Source of the DNA: Thermoplasmatota archaeon
GTDB taxonomy: Archaea; Thermoplasmatota; Thermoplasmata; Thermoplasmatales; Thermoplasmataceae
Length of the DNA stretch: 64,000 nucleotides
Assembly: GCA_023379355.1 (NCBI GenBank)
Contig: JAMCUD010000016.1
Span: forward strand, 1 to 64,000
Direction: 5' to 3'
The translations under genes and the position numbers were made by a program. Numbering within the stretch: position 1 is the first letter of the stretch; every line of letters starts with the position of its first letter. The notes below the pieces were generated by a model. It made no database searches and was not told the origin of the DNA. It saw only the letters and a program-made list of their open reading frames with translations. Of the stretch, positions 27,011-35,928 are shown piece after piece.

Positions 27011-27643
27011 TTAGTTCACCCCTGTCATATATTTTCTTACAGTATCTGTAACCTCTGCGTATGTTGACTGGGCATCATCCAGAAAAAGCTTCATCTTTAT
27101 CTCCTCACTCTCCCTGAAATCCTTACCCATATTCTGAAGGTTGATCGCAACATTCTGAAGTACTCCTCTTATTGCGGCTATGGCAAATTCAGCCGAGCAC
27201 TGCGAGTCCGTTATGGCACTTTTTAAGCCATGTCTGGCAAGGTAAAGAGCGTCACGAAGTATCTGAAATGAAATAGCTGCAATTTTCCATGGGACTGCTA
27301 TAGCCTCTTTGGAAGCTTCGATCAAGGCGTCATTTCTTCTTTTCTGCTGGTCCTCATTTTCCTTTGGAAGCTTCCATGTGTCAACTATAAGTTTGAAAGC
27401 ACTTTCGTCATCCTCCATCAACTTTCTCAATTCAGATATGTTCTCTCCAGACCTCTGTTTTATCAGCGCCATCTGTTCACGGAACCGGGAATAGGACTTT
27501 TTCCCTTCAGTTATGCCTGAGACCATGGAATTGAGGGAAGCCGCAATAACAGCCACTGAAGCGCTGGCGGCTCCTCCTCCTGGCACGGGTGTCGGCGATG
27601 CAAGTCTTTCAATGAAACTGTCCATGCTTTCCAAGTTTTTCAC
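27011..27643 (-). CDS. Formiminotetrahydrofolate cyclodeaminase
   Basis: 210 residues, all-helical FTCD C-terminal family. It begins MDSFIERLASPTPVPGGGAA after a few residues; the PTPVPGGGAASA loop is the family hallmark for folate binding. It converts 5-formimino-THF to methenyl-THF and ammonia. In mammals this domain is fused to formiminotransferase; here the two are separate genes overlapping by 4 bases (27640-27643), so translation is coupled. Confidence 0.92.
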   Translation of the reverse strand: MKNLESMDSFIERLASPTPVPGGGAASASVAVIAASLNSMVSGITEGKKSYSRFREQMALIKQRSGENISELRKLMEDDESAFKLIVDTWKLPKENEDQQKRRNDALIEASKEAIAVPWKIAAISFQILRDALYLARHGLKSAITDSQCSAEFAIAAIRGVLQNVAINLQNMGKDFRESEEIKMKLFLDDAQSTYAEVTDTVRKYMTGVN

Positions 27644-28536
27644 CTCATAAGTTTCTTCTCAAGTACCTGGTCGGTGCTGAATCTGTTGAGTTGAAGATAG
27701 AATCTTGACGATTCAACAAGGGCTTCAAGCGGTACGAGGCCAACAATTTCTGACTCAACAACGGAGATTCCATATCTGGAAGCTTCAAGCTTCACGAGCT
27801 CAAACGCCCTGTGAATGGGTGTCATCCTGAAATTAGTAAGATTCATTGAAATCTGTACCTGTTTCTTATCTTCCAGATAGAAAGCAAGCGATTTGACATA
27901 GGTAAATCCACCATCCTTGGCACGAAGTGCCTTTGCAATTTTCTTTCCGACATTGATATCCTGCGTGTTCAGATTTACATTGTATGCTATGAGGTAATTC
28001 CGCGCTCCTATGATGGAGGCACCGGCGTTTCCGATCTGGGCTGGCCCGAAATCAGGTTTCCATCTTGGCTCACCAATGGAATGCCTCAATTCCTCAAACT
28101 GGAAGCTCTTATTCCTTATATCCTCAAGATTGTGCCTATCGGGGTTCTTTGCTGATTCCCCGTAAAGATAAACGGGTATGGACAACTCATTGCCAACACG
28201 TTCTGCAAGTTTCCACGAAAGTTCAACGCACTCCTTCAGTGTTACCCCCTCGATGGGTACGAAGGGTATTACATCTGCGGAACCGAATCTCGGATGCTCT
28301 CCTGAATGTTTCCTCATGTCAATGAGTTTCGATGCAGCCTCAATTCCTTTGAATGCCGCCTCAATTACTGTATCGTAAGGTGCGGAGAATGATACTACAG
28401 ACCTGTTGTGGTTTTCGTCCATCTCAACATCCAGGATATTTACCTTGTCAACTGAAGATATAGCGGTAACAATCCTGTCAACAACATCTCGGTTTCTTCC
28501 TTCACTGAAGTTGGGAACACATTCAACAATTTTCAT
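27640..28536 (-). CDS. ftcD: Glutamate formiminotransferase
   Basis: About 298 residues from ATG 28536, where the family N-terminus MKIVECVPNFSEGRN appears; the frame is open to 28602 but those residues are unlike the family. CTTAAATTCC about 30 bases upstream of this ATG fits a leaderless start. It moves the formimino group of formiminoglutamate, the product of histidine breakdown, to tetrahydrofolate. Conserved stretches include HPRFGSADVIPFVP and RPAxP-like GPAQIGNAGASIIGAR. With the cyclodeaminase it feeds one-carbon folate, used by PurH. Confidence 0.93.
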   Translation of the reverse strand: MKIVECVPNFSEGRNRDVVDRIVTAISSVDKVNILDVEMDENHNRSVVSFSAPYDTVIEAAFKGIEAASKLIDMRKHSGEHPRFGSADVIPFVPIEGVTLKECVELSWKLAERVGNELSIPVYLYGESAKNPDRHNLEDIRNKSFQFEELRHSIGEPRWKPDFGPAQIGNAGASIIGARNYLIAYNVNLNTQDINVGKKIAKALRAKDGGFTYVKSLAFYLEDKKQVQISMNLTNFRMTPIHRAFELVKLEASRYGISVVESEIVGLVPLEALVESSRFYLQLNRFSTDQVLEKKLMR

Positions 28537-28749
28537 GAGTGGGAATCCATTGGCGGAATTTAAGTGTGTTCTGCCCGAACAGCCTAATATCTTGAAGTGC
28601 ATGCTTCACGTATTATGTCTCATCGTTGATTGTATCTCTAATAATTAGGTAGGAGATTTTTTCATACTCCGGTGGAGTCCCATAATTCAACGTTCGGGAA
28701 CAATCATCCCAAGGTTAATACGGGCGTTTTGTATCTCTAGCTTGAAGCC

Positions 28750-28804
28750 AATATTTAAATAATTAGAAGAATTAGTATGGTTTAGCGACCAGATCTGGTA
28801 CCAG
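28750..28804 (+). promoter_or_regulatory. TATA box and overlapping palindromes before ribonucleotide reductase
   Basis: ATATTTAAATAAT at about 28751-28763 is a good archaeal TATA box. About 25 bases later, CCAGATCTGG (28789-28798) and CTGGTACCAG (28795-28804) are two perfect 10-base palindromes that share CTGG. They lie just after the predicted transcription start, where a bound dimer would block RNA polymerase. The leader before the likely start codon would be about 75 bases, unusually long for this genome. Confidence 0.45.
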
Positions 28805-28864
28805 GTCAGGTTTCAATAATTCGTATTATTGTATTCCTGTCAAGCACCGGGTGGATTGCGCTTA

Positions 28865-31231
28865 ATGAGATGGTTCCTGATGAACAGGCAAAAGGAAAAC
28901 ACAATTGGATATATAATTAAAAGAGACGGCTCTGAGGCAGCATTCGACAAGACGAAAATTACAAGGGCAATTTACAAAGCAATGCTTAGCGTTAAAACCG
29001 GTTCTATGAAGGAAGCAGACGCAATAGCGGATAAGGTAGTTTCAGAAGTTCTAAAAGAAACTGACCGACCTACAGTTGAGCAGATACAGGACCGAGTTGA
29101 AAGAGTTCTGATGAGTTCAACGGGAAATGAAACTTCATACTCGGAAGTAGCGAAAGCATACATCCTGTACAGAGAGAAGAGGAGAACAATAAGGGACGAG
29201 AAGGAGAGAATAGGTGTAAAAGACGACCTGAAGCTTTCTATAAACGCCATCAAAACTCTCGAGGCAAGATACCTCATAAAGGATGAAGAAGGAAAGATTA
29301 TAGAGACTCCCAGTGGAATGTTCAACAGAGTTGCATCCCACATTGGAATCGTAGAGTTACTCTATGATTATCGCACTTTCCAGAAAACTGGAAAGTTGCC
29401 AGAAAAGGGTAAGATGATAGGGGCTCTCTCAAATACGCAGATGGAGGTACTGGACAGAGCATTCCTTAACCTTTCCAGGGAAGGTGAACTGAAGGGGACA
29501 TTCGAGGAATTCATGAACTTTGTTTACACTAAACCGACTTCTGCTCCAGATGTGATTGCAAAATTCTATGATATGATGACCAGGCTGGAGTTTATTCCAA
29601 ATTCACCGACGCTTATGAATGCTGGTGCCAGATTGGGGCAGCTTTCAGCATGTTTTGTCCTTCCAGTGGGAGACTCCATAGAGGAAATATTTGACGCCCT
29701 GAAGTACCAGGCTATGATACACAAGTCAGGTGGTGGAACTGGCTTCTCGTTCTCGAGGTTGAGGGAGCGGGACGATATAGTTGGATCAACAAAGGGTGTA
29801 GCCTCTGGTCCAGTATCCTTCATGAAGATCTTTGACACTACCACTGACGTCATAAAGCAGGGTGGAAAGAGAAGGGGCGCCAATATGGGCATAATGAGAT
29901 ATGATCATCCCAACATAATGGATTTCATACTCAGCAAGGATGCGGAAAATACAATCCTGAGCAATTTCAACATATCTGTTGGCATGACAGATGAATTCTT
30001 CGAAAAACTTGATTCAGACGGGTACGTGGAACTCAAGAGCCCCAGGAGCGGCAAGATTGTGAACAGGATAAAGGCAAGGACAATGTGGGAAACAATTATC
30101 AACAAAGCCTGGCAGACCGCTGATCCAGGGCTTATTTTCCTTGATGAGATAAACAGGAAGAATCCCGTAAGGCACATCGCTGAAATTGAGGCCACAAACC
30201 CATGTGGCGAGCAGCCTCTTATGCCTTACGAGCCGTGTAACCTGGGATCCATAAACCTCGGTAAATTCATAAAAGATGGCAAGCTCGACCTTGAGCATCT
30301 GAGGGAGATTATTCACCTTTCCACGCGCTTCCTTGACGATGTTATAGACGCGAACAAATTTCCTGTGGATAAGATTGAAAAGATGGCAAGAACGACCAGA
30401 AAGATCGGACTTGGATACATGGGATTTGCTGATCTTCTTGTTATGCTTGGCATACCTTACAACTCGGGTGAAGCCCTTGAAATGGGTGAAAGAGTGATGA
30501 GTTTCCTTCAGGATGAATCCCATCTTGAATCTACTTACCTTGCAAAGGAACGGTCCGTTTTCCCTGGATGGTATGGGTCAACTTATGAGGAAAGCAATGT
30601 CCTCATGAGAAATTCAACAACCACGACCATAGCACCGACTGGCACAATATCCATAATCGCAAACTGCTCCTCATCCATCGAACCTCTATTCGCTCTTGCA
30701 TTTATGAGACATGTCCTCAATGGGCAGGAGTTAATGGAGATAAATCCCATCCTGGAGCAGGAGCTCAAGGACGACAACCTCTACAACGAAGACCTGATGC
30801 ACGAGATCGCCCTTACTGGAAATCTTCATGATATTGACCTTCCGGAAAGAATCAAGAGGGTCTATGTAACGGCGCACGAAATAGATCCGGAATGGCATGT
30901 CCTTATGCAGGCAACATTCCAGAGGTACTGTGATTCAGGTGTTTCCAAGACTATAAACCTGCCTTCCGATGCGTCACCTGAAGATATAGCTAAGGCTTAC
31001 AGGATGGCAAAAGACCTCCACTGCAAAGGGATAACAGTATACAGGGATCACAGCAAGTCTGAACAGGTCCTGTACTCCGGAACACAGCAGGCAAAGAAGA
31101 AGAAGGTTGAGGAGAAAAAGCCGGAGGAAAAGGAAATAATTACTGAACTTATGTTGAAGGTTCCGGACAAGTACCTCAAGCTTGATGCCACATTCGATCC
31201 GGCTTGCCCTACGGGAAAATGTGATAAATAA
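28865..31231 (+). CDS. nrdJ: Ribonucleotide reductase, class II (B12-dependent)
   Basis: About 788 residues from ATG 28865; GGTGG 10 bases upstream supports it, while ATG 28880 is also possible. An N-terminal ATP-cone (GYIIKRDGSEAAFDKTKI...) precedes the reductase barrel. Seen: PNSPTLMNAG, SACFVLPVGDS (first redox Cys), KSGGGTGFSFS, and NPCGEQPLMPYEPCNLGSINL with the thiyl-radical Cys. The C-terminus ends with a Cys-x4-Cys redox pair (CPTGKC). No small beta subunit gene is nearby, which fits adenosylcobalamin-dependent class II. It makes deoxynucleotides for DNA synthesis. Confidence 0.94.
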   Translation: MRWFLMNRQKENTIGYIIKRDGSEAAFDKTKITRAIYKAMLSVKTGSMKEADAIADKVVSEVLKETDRPTVEQIQDRVERVLMSSTGNETSYSEVAKAYILYREKRRTIRDEKERIGVKDDLKLSINAIKTLEARYLIKDEEGKIIETPSGMFNRVASHIGIVELLYDYRTFQKTGKLPEKGKMIGALSNTQMEVLDRAFLNLSREGELKGTFEEFMNFVYTKPTSAPDVIAKFYDMMTRLEFIPNSPTLMNAGARLGQLSACFVLPVGDSIEEIFDALKYQAMIHKSGGGTGFSFSRLRERDDIVGSTKGVASGPVSFMKIFDTTTDVIKQGGKRRGANMGIMRYDHPNIMDFILSKDAENTILSNFNISVGMTDEFFEKLDSDGYVELKSPRSGKIVNRIKARTMWETIINKAWQTADPGLIFLDEINRKNPVRHIAEIEATNPCGEQPLMPYEPCNLGSINLGKFIKDGKLDLEHLREIIHLSTRFLDDVIDANKFPVDKIEKMARTTRKIGLGYMGFADLLVMLGIPYNSGEALEMGERVMSFLQDESHLESTYLAKERSVFPGWYGSTYEESNVLMRNSTTTTIAPTGTISIIANCSSSIEPLFALAFMRHVLNGQELMEINPILEQELKDDNLYNEDLMHEIALTGNLHDIDLPERIKRVYVTAHEIDPEWHVLMQATFQRYCDSGVSKTINLPSDASPEDIAKAYRMAKDLHCKGITVYRDHSKSEQVLYSGTQQAKKKKVEEKKPEEKEIITELMLKVPDKYLKLDATFDPACPTGKCDK

Positions 31232-31234
31232 TCA

Positions 31235-32416
31235 CTAAATTCTTTCTATTATCATTGAGTTTGCAAGCCCACCGCCCTCGCAGATGGCGATGAGGCCATA
31301 TTTCTTATTCTTCTCTTCCAGTGTATTTATCAGAGTGCTCAATATTCTAGTTCCAGTAGCCCCAAGGGGGTGACCGAGAGCAATGGCTCCGCCATGAACA
31401 TTTACCCGGTCTAGCGAAACCTCGAACTCAGATTGCCACGCAAGGACCACTGGTGCAAAGGCTTCATTGACCTCAAAGAGGTCTATTTCTGATATATCCA
31501 TCCCGGCCATCTCCAGCACCTTTGCAGTTCCTGGTATAGGGCCAGTAAGCATTGTAACAGGATCAACTCCTACGGAGGTCGCTGCAACAACCCGTCCCCT
31601 TGGTTTGAGACTAAACCTATCTATGGAGTCAGCGGACGCAAGCAGGGAAAGGCTTGCTCCATCCGATATCTGGCTGGCATTTCCTGCTGTTATCATCTTC
31701 AATCCAGGGAAAGCGGGCTTCAGGTTCTTAAGCTTCTCCAGGTCCGGATCCGTTCTGATGCCCTCATCGTGATCCAGGATGGTAACAACCTCTGAACCAT
31801 CGCCATTTATATCAGCCTCTACAGGGATCATCTCCTTCCTTGTCTGGCTCATTGCAGCCGTGGCTCTTATGTGACTGGTATAACTGTATTCGTCCAGTTC
31901 ATCTCTCGTGAGTCCATAGCGCGTTGCGATGATCTCTGCACCCCTTGCCTGGCTGAACCACTCACGATCCAATCTGTAACGCACTGAGAGCCCAAGAGTT
32001 ATGGGATTGGAGTTACCCGTGATTGTGCTTCCGAGTGGTATCCTGCTCATGGATTCAACACCTCCTGCCAGAACAAGGTTCTGCATCCCGCTCATTATGC
32101 CAAATGCACCAAAGGAAGCGGCTTGAAGGCTTGACCCGCATTGGCGATCTATTGTCACCCCGGGGACAGACTCGGGAAGTCCTGACGACAGCCATGAATT
32201 CCTGGCTATGTTCATCGCTTGCTCTCCTACCTGGCTTACACAGCCGATTATTAAGTCATCATAGTTCTCAGGGGGGATATTCAATCGGGAAACCTCAGAC
32301 TTCAGGAGGCTTCCAAGAAGATCAACTGCATGTATTTCTGAAAGCGATCCATTCCTCTTACCTATTGGGGTCCTAACAGCATCTACTATGAACGCTTCCT
32401 GTGCATTATTTGCCAT
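31235..32416 (-). CDS. Acetyl-CoA acetyltransferase (thiolase)
   Basis: 393 residues. The nucleophilic Cys93 lies in DRQCGSSLQAA, followed by the VNEAFAP loop, the catalytic His in GGAIALGHPLGATG and the second Cys in CEGGG. This is the full-length thiolase set, unlike the SCP-x-like archaeal proteins that lack part of it. It may act in fatty-acid breakdown or as a condensing enzyme. No HMG-CoA synthase or DUF35 partner lies beside it, which slightly favours a degradative role. Convergent with nrdJ. Confidence 0.9.
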   Translation of the reverse strand: MANNAQEAFIVDAVRTPIGKRNGSLSEIHAVDLLGSLLKSEVSRLNIPPENYDDLIIGCVSQVGEQAMNIARNSWLSSGLPESVPGVTIDRQCGSSLQAASFGAFGIMSGMQNLVLAGGVESMSRIPLGSTITGNSNPITLGLSVRYRLDREWFSQARGAEIIATRYGLTRDELDEYSYTSHIRATAAMSQTRKEMIPVEADINGDGSEVVTILDHDEGIRTDPDLEKLKNLKPAFPGLKMITAGNASQISDGASLSLLASADSIDRFSLKPRGRVVAATSVGVDPVTMLTGPIPGTAKVLEMAGMDISEIDLFEVNEAFAPVVLAWQSEFEVSLDRVNVHGGAIALGHPLGATGTRILSTLINTLEEKNKKYGLIAICEGGGLANSMIIERI

Positions 32417-32638
32417 CTCTCTGAAAGATAGGCTATTCAGGATTTATATTTGTCGCAGTTGATTGAAAGTATGGGGAAGGACTAAAAATGAAATAATTCA
32501 AAAGATGACAAATTATTGATTTAACTCCAATGGTGTGATTTCGAAGAAATTTCATCCATCAAAATGATTCCTTATCTTAATTCCATTGTTAACAGGTGCA
32601 AAATTAATTAATCTATTGTCAAATCAGGGTCTCACCGC

Positions 32639-32723
32639 GCAGGGGTTGTCGAGATTGGTCAAAGGCGCCAGATTGAGGGTCTGGTTCCGTAGGGATACGT
32701 GGGTTCAAATCCCATCCCCTGCA
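32639..32723 (+). tRNA. tRNA-Leu (GAG)
   Basis: 85 bases. Acceptor GCAGGGG (32639-32645) pairs with CCCCTGC (32716-32722), discriminator A. Anticodon arm CCAGA-TTGAGGG-TCTGG gives GAG. A long variable arm (TTCCGTAGGGATAC region) marks a class II tRNA, and the T arm is GTGGG-TTCAAAT-CCCAT. AAATTAATTAATC at about 32600-32612 is a likely TATA box. No intron. Confidence 0.93.
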
Positions 32724-33048
32724 CTTTATTTATAAGGATTAAGTGTCTTATTTGATAAGTGCTTCATAGGTGGGGATATTGACGGTGATAACGTTCTGGA
32801 AAAATTGCGACTATTTGATAATTTGTCCCAGAGGAATGACGTATCATATCTTCAGGTAGGTAACGATAACAAAGTAAGGGATCATGTGCGATTATCTTAT
32901 CAAGTTGAGGATTTAAAAATAAATGGAAGTCTACCTGGTTCATAGGGTGAGAAGTTTTTTATTCGATTAAGCCAATCACTGAAAAATAACGACGGAGAAA
33001 TCCGGACGCCGGAAGTGGTTCAATGGAAGAAGAGGAGGGTGAAGGTCT
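32724..33048. other. 325-base intergenic region, no clear gene
   Basis: Between tRNA-Leu and the double permease. A forward frame of 69 codons is open from 32736 to 32945 and reads like a hydrophilic protein segment, but it has no ATG, GTG or TTG near its beginning and I recognise no family. It may be a relic or chance. GAGGAGGGTGA just before the permease ATG (33049) is a strong ribosome binding site, so this gene is not leaderless. Confidence 0.4.
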
Positions 33049-34671
33049 ATGTTTCTTGACATACATGAAGTTGGCCTCATGCTCTACGCTATTTTCCTGA
33101 CCTTTGCCAGAATATGGATACTGATGATCGCATCAGTTTTCCTTGCAATATTTCTTGGAATTCTTTCGGCCAGGATTAAGGCCGCGGGGGCCATTATAAT
33201 ACCTATTACTGATGTGCTAGAATCCGTTCCAGTCGTTTCTTTCTTCCCGATTATACTGATTTTTCTGATAGACAGGGTTGGTGGTGGACCAGGAATAAAT
33301 CTGGCGGTGGACTTTCTCATAATAACCGCACTGATCTGGAACCTCATCCTTGGTGTATACCAATCGGTAAGCCAGATTCCTCAAGAGATGTTGAACATGG
33401 TTAAGGTCTACCGTTTTTCCGGCTGGAAAAAAATAACTCATCTATATGTTCCATCCTCCTACAATTCAATAATCGCAAATATAATGCCTTCTTTTGCCAG
33501 TGCCCTCTTTTATATTACCTTCAGCGAAGTGATAAGTGTTGGGAACAGCAATTATTCTGTGTTTGGGGTTGGGTCATTATCTCTGGAATACGCGAATGCA
33601 GGACAGTATTCTCTGATAGGCTTTCTTATCATATTCCTGATCATTGCTATCTCTCTCTCCTATTATCTGATCATAAACCCCCTGCTGAAGAGGTCATCGG
33701 TATACCGGTTTGAATCGGTTCCTGAAGAGGGGGAAAAAGCAAGAACGACCAGGATGTCTACACTTACAAGCGCTATTAACACCAGAATCAGGCAGGTAGT
33801 GGATTCCGGGATGACAGCACTGGAATCCATCAACAGGGCTGCAAATATAGAATCAAATGTAAAAACCAGAACAAGACGTATATCCGAAAGGTCACTGAAT
33901 ATAATCACGGGATTTATTCTGCTTTTCTTCGTAGGACTTGCAATTTACCTTGTTGCAGAAGCTGGGTTTGCAAGAGCATTCACTGAATACCTCCTGAACT
34001 TCGGCTCAATAGTTACACTCACATTCGCTACCCTTTTTGATCTGGCAAGAATTGCTACGGTTTTCGCAATAAGCTTTGCCACAATGGTTCCCATGGCAAT
34101 ATATTTCGGGTTGAAAGGAAGGTCAGGCAGATTCTTTACAGGCGCATTACAGGTGCTATATTCAGTCCCTGTGCCTGTTCTGCTTCCTATAATAATTGAA
34201 TTTTTCACTCCAAGATTGACCCCAATTCTAGGCGAAAGCATAGCTTTCAATTTCGATGTTTTTCTTGTCACATATCTATCAGCAGCTGCATATGTTTTCT
34301 TCAATGTCTACGGGTCTGCCCTTTCCATACCATCAGAACTTAAGGTTGTGGCAAAGGCATACAAACTCACTGGGTTCAAAAAAGTTAGGTATTTACTACT
34401 GCCAGGAATCTTTCCAGGATTAATAACTGGCTCAATGGCAGCATTCGGCAGTTACTGGGGAGGACTTCAGGTATCTGAATATATAGTTATCCAGGACAAA
34501 ACCTATTCAGTTCACAGGGGTCTTATGATGCTCATAGAAAGAAGCATCGCTCAGGGGAATCTCTTGTATGCGGACGCTATTGATATTTATCTGGTATTTG
34601 TGGTAACATTGCTGTCATTCCTTCTCTGGATGAGGCTTTACAAATATTCGCAGAACAGATACAGGCTCTGA
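33049..34671 (+). CDS. Fused double ABC permease (NitT/TauT/SsuC type)
   Basis: 540 residues made of two permease domains in one chain, each with about six spans and an ATPase-docking EAA loop: LNMVKVYRFSGWKKITHLYVP in the first half and LKVVAKAYKLTGFKKVRYLL in the second. The halves are joined by a charged cytoplasmic linker near residues 225-285. This duplicated form of the nitrate/sulfonate/taurine permease group is known in some archaea. No binding protein or ATPase of this type is adjacent; an ATPase of the right subfamily lies at 50356. The substrate is unknown. A strong Shine-Dalgarno precedes the ATG. Confidence 0.82.
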   Translation: MFLDIHEVGLMLYAIFLTFARIWILMIASVFLAIFLGILSARIKAAGAIIIPITDVLESVPVVSFFPIILIFLIDRVGGGPGINLAVDFLIITALIWNLILGVYQSVSQIPQEMLNMVKVYRFSGWKKITHLYVPSSYNSIIANIMPSFASALFYITFSEVISVGNSNYSVFGVGSLSLEYANAGQYSLIGFLIIFLIIAISLSYYLIINPLLKRSSVYRFESVPEEGEKARTTRMSTLTSAINTRIRQVVDSGMTALESINRAANIESNVKTRTRRISERSLNIITGFILLFFVGLAIYLVAEAGFARAFTEYLLNFGSIVTLTFATLFDLARIATVFAISFATMVPMAIYFGLKGRSGRFFTGALQVLYSVPVPVLLPIIIEFFTPRLTPILGESIAFNFDVFLVTYLSAAAYVFFNVYGSALSIPSELKVVAKAYKLTGFKKVRYLLLPGIFPGLITGSMAAFGSYWGGLQVSEYIVIQDKTYSVHRGLMMLIERSIAQGNLLYADAIDIYLVFVVTLLSFLLWMRLYKYSQNRYRL

Positions 34672-34789
34672 ACTACCTCTCATCCAGAAAAATGAATATT
34701 CGAAACCGAAATCACATGGATAAACTTCATGAAAAAGGAGAAAAAAACATAAGCACGGACATTCATAGAGATACACGGATAGAAGAACA

Positions 34790-35689
34790 ATTGCAGGGTC
34801 TTTATTTGGTTTAATTGCTGCATTTATCTGGGCAACATATTACCTCTTCATATATTATGGAACAGACTTTAATGAGCTGCTGATTTTCTCAATTCCAGCT
34901 CTCTCAGGATCTCTGTTTCTGGGTATACCTGAAATCAAGAGAACTGGGGCCATATCATTTTTTTTCCATAGAAAAGCCTTCCTAAGTGGTACTCTCTATT
35001 TCTTGAGTCAGTTCCTGATTATACTATCTGCTGAGAGAAACGGGTCAATAATGACAGCTCTAAGCGTTTTGCTTGCAGATTCAGTTTTAACCCCGGTAAT
35101 GTCTATTGCATTAAAGTTGAACAGTTCCAGGATCATTTATCCTCTTTTTTTAATCGCGATGGCTCTTGTTGTACCCTCCGCAACCCTCCTCACGATATAT
35201 GGTAAGAATATCGGGGTGTCGGGTGTTTATGGACTTATTCTCGTGATCGGGATAGTATTGACATTACCAGCCTTCTTTATCATTTTAAATTCCCATATCT
35301 CAAAAAGCGGTCTGCTAAGAGGAGTTTCCAGTGCTTTTTTTTGGCCCGGTTTAATTGGCCTCATTTTGGGAATTACATTATTTCAGAGGAGTTTCGAATT
35401 TAACTGGGAGGCATCAGTAATATCACTTCTGTTAGCAGGAGTCACGTCAATGGGGGCAGCATATATTCTCTATTTCCGGGCGGTACAAAAAAACGGTTTC
35501 GCTCTGCCAGGGTTACTTCAGTCCATGATACCTATATTCACCGCCTTACTTGTGTTTGTTTTTGAAAGGGAGTCTCTATCTATTCTTTCGGTTTTACTAA
35601 TGATTACAGCGGCCGTGGGAGCAGCGGTTGCACTGTTCTCAATAGAATCGAATGATTCACATTCAAGCAATACCTCTCAAACGTTGTAA
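34790..35689 (+). CDS. DMT-superfamily transporter (EamA type)
   Basis: About 299 residues from TTG 34790, giving ten spans in two EamA repeats. The 71 codons from 34790 to 35002 are open in the same frame and encode two clear membrane helices (GLLFGLIAAFIWATYYLFIY and a second), so the start at the internal TTG 35003 would truncate the first repeat. No ATG or GTG occurs upstream. DMT proteins export or import metabolites such as amino acids; the substrate cannot be told. A stretch of eight T bases at 34958-34965 lies inside the gene, so a sequencing frameshift there should be borne in mind, though the frame is intact as given. Confidence 0.75.
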   Translation: MAGSLFGLIAAFIWATYYLFIYYGTDFNELLIFSIPALSGSLFLGIPEIKRTGAISFFFHRKAFLSGTLYFLSQFLIILSAERNGSIMTALSVLLADSVLTPVMSIALKLNSSRIIYPLFLIAMALVVPSATLLTIYGKNIGVSGVYGLILVIGIVLTLPAFFIILNSHISKSGLLRGVSSAFFWPGLIGLILGITLFQRSFEFNWEASVISLLLAGVTSMGAAYILYFRAVQKNGFALPGLLQSMIPIFTALLVFVFERESLSILSVLLMITAAVGAAVALFSIESNDSHSSNTSQTL

Positions 35690-35928
35690 CTTGTGTTCAC
35701 AGCCAAATAGTGTTTTCGGGTTTAAGATAAAGTAATCCTATTTCGCTCCAAAGTAATAGAATTTGTAAATATATTTTTCATGGGATTTTTATTGAAACCC
35801 ATTAAACATAAAATAATATACCAAGTAGTTTATATATTCTTGCTACATAATGTTTTTCAGTGTCATGGGAGAATAAAGTTAATATAATTTAACGATGTAA
35901 ACCTTTAAAGTGGTGTTAAACTTTGGCA

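Noticed and set aside
28603..28864. Cobalamin riboswitch before the B12-dependent reductase
   Set aside because: The leader is too short and no B12-box-like or multi-stem structure was seen; only palindromes suited to DNA binding.
32736..32945. 69-codon open frame after tRNA-Leu
   Set aside because: No start codon near its beginning and no recognised family; could be chance, so it is not listed as a gene.
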